Origin: Saccharothrix violaceirubra
GTDB taxonomy: Bacteria; Actinomycetota; Actinomycetes; Mycobacteriales; Pseudonocardiaceae
DNA length: 64,000 nt
NCBI RefSeq assembly: GCF_014203755.1
Contig: NZ_JACHJS010000001.1
Coordinates: forward strand, 6,882,001-6,946,000
Reading direction: 5' to 3'
Shown one piece after another: positions 59,765-64,000 of this stretch (within the stretch, counting starts at the first letter, position 1; every line of letters begins with the position of its first letter). Both the position numbers and the translations under genes were made by a program. Below the pieces are notes generated by a model that saw only the letters and a list, made by a program, of their open reading frames with translations, did not search any database and was not told where the DNA came from.

Positions 59765-60562
59765 GTGGAGAAACCTCGCCTCATCGCCTCCGACCTGGAC
59801 GGCACGCTGCTCGCGGTCGACGGTTCGGTGACCGGGCGCACAGCCGCCGCGGTGCGCCGGACCCGGGCGGCCGGACTGCCTTTCGTGCTGGTCACGGGAC
59901 GTCCGTTGCGTTGGGTCCGCGAGGTTTGCCTGGCCGCGGGCGCGTCGCCGCTCGTGGTGTGCTCCAACGGCACCGTGCTCTACGACGTGCTCGCCGACGG
60001 AGTGGTGTGGCGGCACGAGCTGACGCCCGCGATGTTGGCGGACATCACATCCGCGCTCGACGGGCTGTTGCCCGGAAGCACCTTCGCGGCCGAACGCGTC
60101 GGCCGCGGCGTCGACCCGTACCTGTCCGAGCCCGAATACCCGCACACGTGGTCGCACGACGACCACACGACGGCGTCGCGCGGGGAGGTGCTCGGCCACC
60201 CGGCGGTCAAGCTGCTGATCCGCAACCCGGAGATGACCAGCGACCTGATGGCCGAGGCGGTGACCTCGCTGCTCGGCGACTCGGTCGTGGCGACCTACTC
60301 GACGAACTCGGGTCTGGTGGAGATCTCCCCGCAGGGCGTCACCAAGGCAACGGGTCTCGCCGAGGTGGCCGAACGCGAGGGTGTGGACGCGGCGGACGTG
60401 GTGGCGTTCGGCGACATGCCCAACGACGTGCCGATGCTGCACTGGGCCGGGCACGGCGTCGCCGTGGCCAACGCGCACCCGGAGGTGCTCGCGGTGGCCG
60501 ACGAGGTCACCGATGCGCATTCGGCCGACGGGGTGGCGCAGGTGGTCGAGCGGTGGTTCTGA
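59765..60562 (+). CDS. Cof-type HAD phosphatase (Rv3813c-like)
   Basis: 265 aa from GTG 59765. HAD motifs: LIASDLDGTLLAVDG (nucleophile Asp), FVLVTGRPLRWV (Thr), GVTKATGLAEVAE (Lys) and VVAFGDMPNDVPMLHWAG (Asp pair). A Cof-type C2 cap lies between. It hydrolyses phosphorylated sugars, nucleotides or flavins. The position near the galactan genes mirrors Rv3813c. It is 33 bases before the second GT-C-like gene, likely co-transcribed. Confidence 0.92.
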   Translation: MEKPRLIASDLDGTLLAVDGSVTGRTAAAVRRTRAAGLPFVLVTGRPLRWVREVCLAAGASPLVVCSNGTVLYDVLADGVVWRHELTPAMLADITSALDGLLPGSTFAAERVGRGVDPYLSEPEYPHTWSHDDHTTASRGEVLGHPAVKLLIRNPEMTSDLMAEAVTSLLGDSVVATYSTNSGLVEISPQGVTKATGLAEVAEREGVDAADVVAFGDMPNDVPMLHWAGHGVAVANAHPEVLAVADEVTDAHSADGVAQVVERWF

Positions 60563-60595
60563 TTCTTTGAGTGTTCCGATCAGGGGGTTTGGGTT

Positions 60596-62563
60596 TTGCT
60601 CGACGTCATCTTCGACGTGAACGGCAGTGCGTTGGCCGCCATCGCGGTCACCATCGCCCTGCTGTGGTTGCCGGGGGCGGTGATCGCGGGCCTGGCCGGT
60701 GTGCGCGGCTGGCTGCTGGCGGGCGTCGCGCCCGCCGTCTCGATGGGCTTGGTCGCGGTGGCCGCACCGCTGGCGTCCGGGCTCGGTCTGGGCTGGGACA
60801 TCGTGGTGTACCTGGGATTCGGCGCGCTGGTCGCGCTGCTCACCGCCGGGGGCGTGGTACTCGCCCGAAGACGTGGCCTGGTCTTGACCACCACGCTGAC
60901 GCCCTGGTCGCGGACGGGCACGATCGCGGTCGCCGCCGCCGTGGTGGTCGCGGCGGTCGTCGCGGTGAACGTGATCATCGTCGCCACGCACGGCCTGGGC
61001 TCGGTGCCGGTGGGCTGGGACTCGCCGTACCACGCCACCGCCATCAGGCTGATCGGCACGACCGGGGAGTCCGGCACCCGGATGCTGGGCTGGATCGACT
61101 TCCCCGACAAGCCCGGCGGCTCGTTCTACCCCTACGCGTACCACTGCTTCGAGGCGCTGGTCTACCAGACGACAGGCGCCGACATCCCGCGCGTGATGAA
61201 CACGGGCATGGCGGTCACCACGACCCTGGTGGTCCCGCTGGGCGCGGTCGCGTTCGTGCGCGCGGTCGGCGGTGGCGCGGGTTTCGCCGCTGCGGCGGCG
61301 CTGGTGTCCACGTCGTTCGCGAACTACCCGTGGGACCTGTACCAGTGGGGCCAGCTCTTCCCCTACGCGGCGGGCCTGTCGCTCGTGCTGCCGTTCCTGG
61401 CGTTGCTGGTGCACTGGTTCCGCGGTGGTGCGGACCGCGCAGGACCGCTGGTGGCGTTCGCCGGCGTCGGCCTGACGGGCACGCACTCGGCGATGATCTT
61501 CGTCAGCGCGATCTTCGGCGCGTGCTTCGCGGTGCACCGGCTCGTCGAAGACCGGCGTCGGTTCCTGCGGGGCGACCTGCCGCGCCTCGGCCTGGCCGCG
61601 GCCGGGGTCGGCCTGCTGGCGTTGCCGTACCTGCTGGGCGCGTTGACAATGGCCGGCATGACCGCCGCCTACGACTGGCCGGCCGTCACGTCCCCGTCCA
61701 AGGCACTGGGCGACGGGCTGCTGCTGGGCAGCGATTCGTCCTGGCCGCAGTGGCTGCTGGCCTGCTTCATGGTGCTGGGCGTCCTGCTGATGCTCCGCAA
61801 CGACCTGCTGCGCTGGGTCGCCGCCGGGTGGCTGGTGTTCCTGTTCCTGTTCGTCGTGGCCAGCGGCGTCGACTTCCCGTGGGCGCAGGCGATCACGTCG
61901 CCGTGGTGGAACGACCGGTTCCGCCTGGTCTCGGCGATGATCCTGCCCGCGACGATCGCGGCCGGCTGGGGCATGTGGTCGACGGTGCGGTGGCTGACCG
62001 AACGGGTGTCCAGGGTGGTGCGGCTCCGGCCGGAGCGGACGGCCTTCGCCGCGCTCGGCGTGGTGGCGGTGCTCGTCGCGGCGGTCTTCCTCGTCCAGAC
62101 CAAGGGCGGGTACGTGCAGCGCAACGCGGAACGCCTGTGGTGGACCTATGGCAGCAACGTGCTGTCGGTCCGCGAGCAGGAGGGCATGCGGGAGATCCGG
62201 AAGATCGTCAAGCCGGACGAGATGGTCATGAACGACGGCGGTGACGGCACGGTCTGGATGTACGCGCTGACCGGCGTCCGCCCCGTGATCAACCACTACC
62301 TGCTGAACCCGACGAGCGAGCGCCGCCAACTGCTGCTCGACGACTTCGACCACCTGTCCGACGATCCCGCGGTCGCCAAGGTGATCCGCGACCTCAACAT
62401 CCGGTACGTCGCGGTGAGCACCGGGTACATCGGCGGTTTCCGCCGGGCGCCGGGGCTGACCAACCTGGACGGGCTGCCCGCCCTGAGCCTGCGGTACGCC
62501 AACCCGGACTTCCAGTTGTACGCGATCGACTGGTCGAAACTGGCCGACGGCGACGGCAACTGA
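60596..62563 (+). CDS. Polytopic membrane protein of the Rv3779/DUF6541 type, GT-C-like (copy 2)
   Basis: 655 aa from TTG 60596. Same plan as the gene at 56730: many membrane helices, first outside loop VPVGWDSPYHATAIRLIGTT, and a C-terminal domain with SPWWNDRFRLVSAM and NDGGDGTVWMYALTGVRPVI. The two are clear paralogues at only moderate identity, so they probably use different sugars or acceptors. Its terminator has been split by the IS30-like element that follows. Confidence 0.8.
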   Translation: MLDVIFDVNGSALAAIAVTIALLWLPGAVIAGLAGVRGWLLAGVAPAVSMGLVAVAAPLASGLGLGWDIVVYLGFGALVALLTAGGVVLARRRGLVLTTTLTPWSRTGTIAVAAAVVVAAVVAVNVIIVATHGLGSVPVGWDSPYHATAIRLIGTTGESGTRMLGWIDFPDKPGGSFYPYAYHCFEALVYQTTGADIPRVMNTGMAVTTTLVVPLGAVAFVRAVGGGAGFAAAAALVSTSFANYPWDLYQWGQLFPYAAGLSLVLPFLALLVHWFRGGADRAGPLVAFAGVGLTGTHSAMIFVSAIFGACFAVHRLVEDRRRFLRGDLPRLGLAAAGVGLLALPYLLGALTMAGMTAAYDWPAVTSPSKALGDGLLLGSDSSWPQWLLACFMVLGVLLMLRNDLLRWVAAGWLVFLFLFVVASGVDFPWAQAITSPWWNDRFRLVSAMILPATIAAGWGMWSTVRWLTERVSRVVRLRPERTAFAALGVVAVLVAAVFLVQTKGGYVQRNAERLWWTYGSNVLSVREQEGMREIRKIVKPDEMVMNDGGDGTVWMYALTGVRPVINHYLLNPTSERRQLLLDDFDHLSDDPAVAKVIRDLNIRYVAVSTGYIGGFRRAPGLTNLDGLPALSLRYANPDFQLYAIDWSKLADGDGN

Positions 62564-62597
62564 GCCCGGACGAGAAGAGGGCCCGACCGGATTCGGC

Positions 62598-63890
62598 GGA
62601 TTCCAGGGGTCGTAGCAACACAAGTGATCAACTGGCTTCGGCCAGGAGCTTAGCCAAGCGCTCGGCTGGGGTGTCCCAGCCGAGCGTTTTGCGTGGACGG
62701 CCGTTGAGTTCGGCCGCGACCGCGACCAGGTCCTCCGGTGTGTGCCCCGATAGGTCGCTGCCCTTGGGAAAGTACTGGCGCAACAGACCGTTTGTGTTCT
62801 CGTTGGAGCCGCGTTGCCAGGGGCTGGCGGGGTCGCAGAAGTAGACGGGGATGTCGGTGGCCAGGCTGAACGCGGCGTGGTTGGCCATCTCGGCGCCTTG
62901 GTCCCAGGTCAGAGATCGGGTGAGGTGGGCGGGCAGGGCCTGGAGGGTATCGATCAGAGCGTCGTGGACGGCTTCGGCGGAGCGGCCGTGAGGCAGATGA
63001 ACGAGCATCACGTAGCGGGTGGCGCGTTCGACCAGGGTGCCGATCGCGGAGGCGTTGTCCTTGCCGATGATCAGGTCGCCTTCCCAGTGGCCGGGCACCG
63101 CCCGGTCCTCGGCCTCGGCGGGACGCCCACTGATCATGATCATCGGGTTGATGAACCGCGGCTGTCGTTGTCCGGGGCGGCGACGGGGTTTGCGCACGGT
63201 GCGGCCGGTGCGCAGCGCCCGAGCCAGCTCGCGACGCAGCTCGCCACGTCCTTGCACGTAGAGGGCCTGGTAGATCGTCTCGTGGGTCACGTGCATCTCC
63301 GGCCGGTCGGGAAAGTCCCGTCGCAGCACGGCGGCGATCTGCTCGGGGCTGAGCCTGCGACCCAGATGGTCCCGCACAGCCCGGTGCAGCTCGGCGTTGG
63401 CCGCCAACTTGCGCTCTTTCGGGCGGGGACGCCGGGCGTCGGCGCGGGCCTGCGCGGCATGTGGCCGGTACTGACCGTTGCCGGGGTGACGGTTACGACG
63501 GATCTCCCGGCTGACCGTGGACGGGCTCCGGCCCGGCTCGGCAGCGATCTGTCGGATCGTGGCCCTCTCACGCAGCCGGTCGGCGATGTGGATTCGGTCG
63601 TCCTCGCATGGATAGCGGGACGGTGCGGAAGGCGACGCCACCGACTGGATCGGTGACGCCGCCTTGTTCTTGCCAGACGCGTTACGCCCGTTACGCCAGC
63701 GCCTGCCGGTCTTCGGGTTGACCCCGACGAGCCCGCACGCCTGCTTGTTGGTCATTCCCCGCTGCACGAGCCGCAAGTATTCGGCCCGCTCCGCAGCCAA
63801 CTTCCGAGGCCCCTGAGGCTTCCGCACCGCCCGGATCTGAAAGTCCATCGCATCCCCTGAACTGGGGTGATGCAACGACTCCTAGAACCC
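62598..63890 (-). mobile_element. IS30-family insertion sequence
   Basis: About 1.3 kb with one transposase gene. Imperfect terminal inverted repeats match at 17 of 21 positions (left from 62601, TTCCAGGGGTCGTAGCAACAC; right 63867-63887 read in reverse). Outer GG/CC pairs extend the ends to about 62598 and 63890. The exact ends and target duplication need a reference copy. Confidence 0.82.
62628..63848 (-). CDS. IS30-family transposase
   Basis: 406 aa from ATG 63848. N-terminal helix-turn-helix regions (YLRLVQRGMTNKQACGLVGV and IADRLRERATIRQIAAEPGR, STVSREIRRNRHPGNGQYRP) are followed by the DDE domain: VPGHWEGDLIIGKDNASAIG (first Asp), LTWDQGAEMANHAAFS (second Asp) and PWQRGSNENTNGLLRQYFPK (Glu). 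The C-terminus (ELNGRPRKTLGWDTPAERLA) is diagnostic for IS30. Complete and probably active. Confidence 0.95.
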   Translation of the reverse strand: MDFQIRAVRKPQGPRKLAAERAEYLRLVQRGMTNKQACGLVGVNPKTGRRWRNGRNASGKNKAASPIQSVASPSAPSRYPCEDDRIHIADRLRERATIRQIAAEPGRSPSTVSREIRRNRHPGNGQYRPHAAQARADARRPRPKERKLAANAELHRAVRDHLGRRLSPEQIAAVLRRDFPDRPEMHVTHETIYQALYVQGRGELRRELARALRTGRTVRKPRRRPGQRQPRFINPMIMISGRPAEAEDRAVPGHWEGDLIIGKDNASAIGTLVERATRYVMLVHLPHGRSAEAVHDALIDTLQALPAHLTRSLTWDQGAEMANHAAFSLATDIPVYFCDPASPWQRGSNENTNGLLRQYFPKGSDLSGHTPEDLVAVAAELNGRPRKTLGWDTPAERLAKLLAEAS

Positions 63891-63928
63891 AAGATTCCCG
63901 GTCGGGCCCTCGCGCTTTCACCGTCTAC

Positions 63929-64000
63929 TCAGGACGCGATGGTCTTGCCGCGCTGCAGCCGGGCGACCAGGGCGGCGATGCCGGCCGACGCCAGGTCGGC
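63929..64000 (-). CDS. C-terminal end of an unknown protein, cut by the window edge
   Basis: A minus-strand frame enters from the right edge and ends at TGA 63929. The last 23 residues read ADLASAGIAALVARLQRGKT and IAS. Codon use is normal for a real gene. It lies directly behind the IS insertion site and would share the split terminator in the convergent direction. Too short to assign. Confidence 0.5.
   Translation of the reverse strand, partial: ADLASAGIAALVARLQRGKTIAS

Larger units (their letters stand above)
62577..63911. terminator. Terminator hairpin split by IS insertion
   Basis: GAGGGCCCGACCGG (62577-62590) and its exact reverse complement (63898-63911) flank the IS element. Without the IS they would form a 14-bp stem just after the GT-C-like gene stop, the expected place for its terminator. 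The IS occupies the loop. Confidence 0.75.

Noticed and set aside
58796..62623. A 1275-aa open frame on the minus strand
   Set aside because: Only its last 299 codons form a real protein (LLM oxidoreductase). The rest is the antisense shadow of the HAD and GT-C-like genes, with low-complexity Arg/Gly/His composition.

Overview
The window is high-GC actinobacterial DNA. A galactan (arabinogalactan) assembly block, a Bpa-type proteasome activator ending in GQYL, and a Lys-less cysteine-desulfurase homologue resembling Rv3778c point to a mycolata-related member of the Pseudonocardiales (Saccharothrix/Lentzea/Actinosynnema type). That placement is inference from gene content; no rRNA or taxonomic marker is present.

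Layout. Positions 1-3.7 kb are chromosome: the start of a Pro-rich protein, a dienelactone-hydrolase-like protein, an aromatic/histidinol-phosphate aminotransferase, a TSUP permease and a small secreted protein. Positions 3,895-38,882 are a siphovirus-type prophage of about 35 kb between two copies of the 11-base core CTTGAAAGCGG. The core lies in the anticodon loop of a host tRNA-Ser(UGA). Neither junction rebuilds that tRNA: its 5' half is left at the right end and its 3' half at the left end. The prophage carries its own intact tRNA-Ser(UGA) at 9302-9386, which lacks the full core and could replace the broken host gene.

Phage modules. At the left end is cargo: a WhiJ-like XRE/DUF397 pair, four small genes of unknown role, and a RiPP-like cassette (41-aa peptide, hairpin, AsnB-like synthetase, GNAT). 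Then, on the minus strand and read right to left, come terminase, portal, MuF-like protein, scaffold, P22-like coat, head-tail genes, a tail chaperone with a CCCAAAC slippery site, tape measure, tail tip, endolysin and holin. A three-gene plus-strand insert lies between the MuF region and the scaffold. The early operon (36.3 to 30.2 kb) runs HTH regulator, YqaJ exonuclease, RecT, several Zn/Cys-rich proteins, a winged-helix initiator with five internal iterons, a nuclease-like protein and WhiB. The immunity region has a divergent repressor and three matching operators. The tyrosine integrase sits next to attR.

Positions 38.9-64 kb are chromosome again: a MarR regulator, 5'-nucleotidase, zinc metallopeptidase, M28 peptidase, quinone oxidoreductase and Crp/Fnr regulator. 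Then comes the galactan block: methyltransferases, Bpa, Wzm/Wzt-type ABC exporter, GlfT1, GlfT2, Glf, two paralogous GT-C-like membrane proteins, an LLM oxidoreductase and a HAD phosphatase. An IS30-family element is inserted in the loop of a terminator hairpin, and the window ends inside another minus-strand gene.
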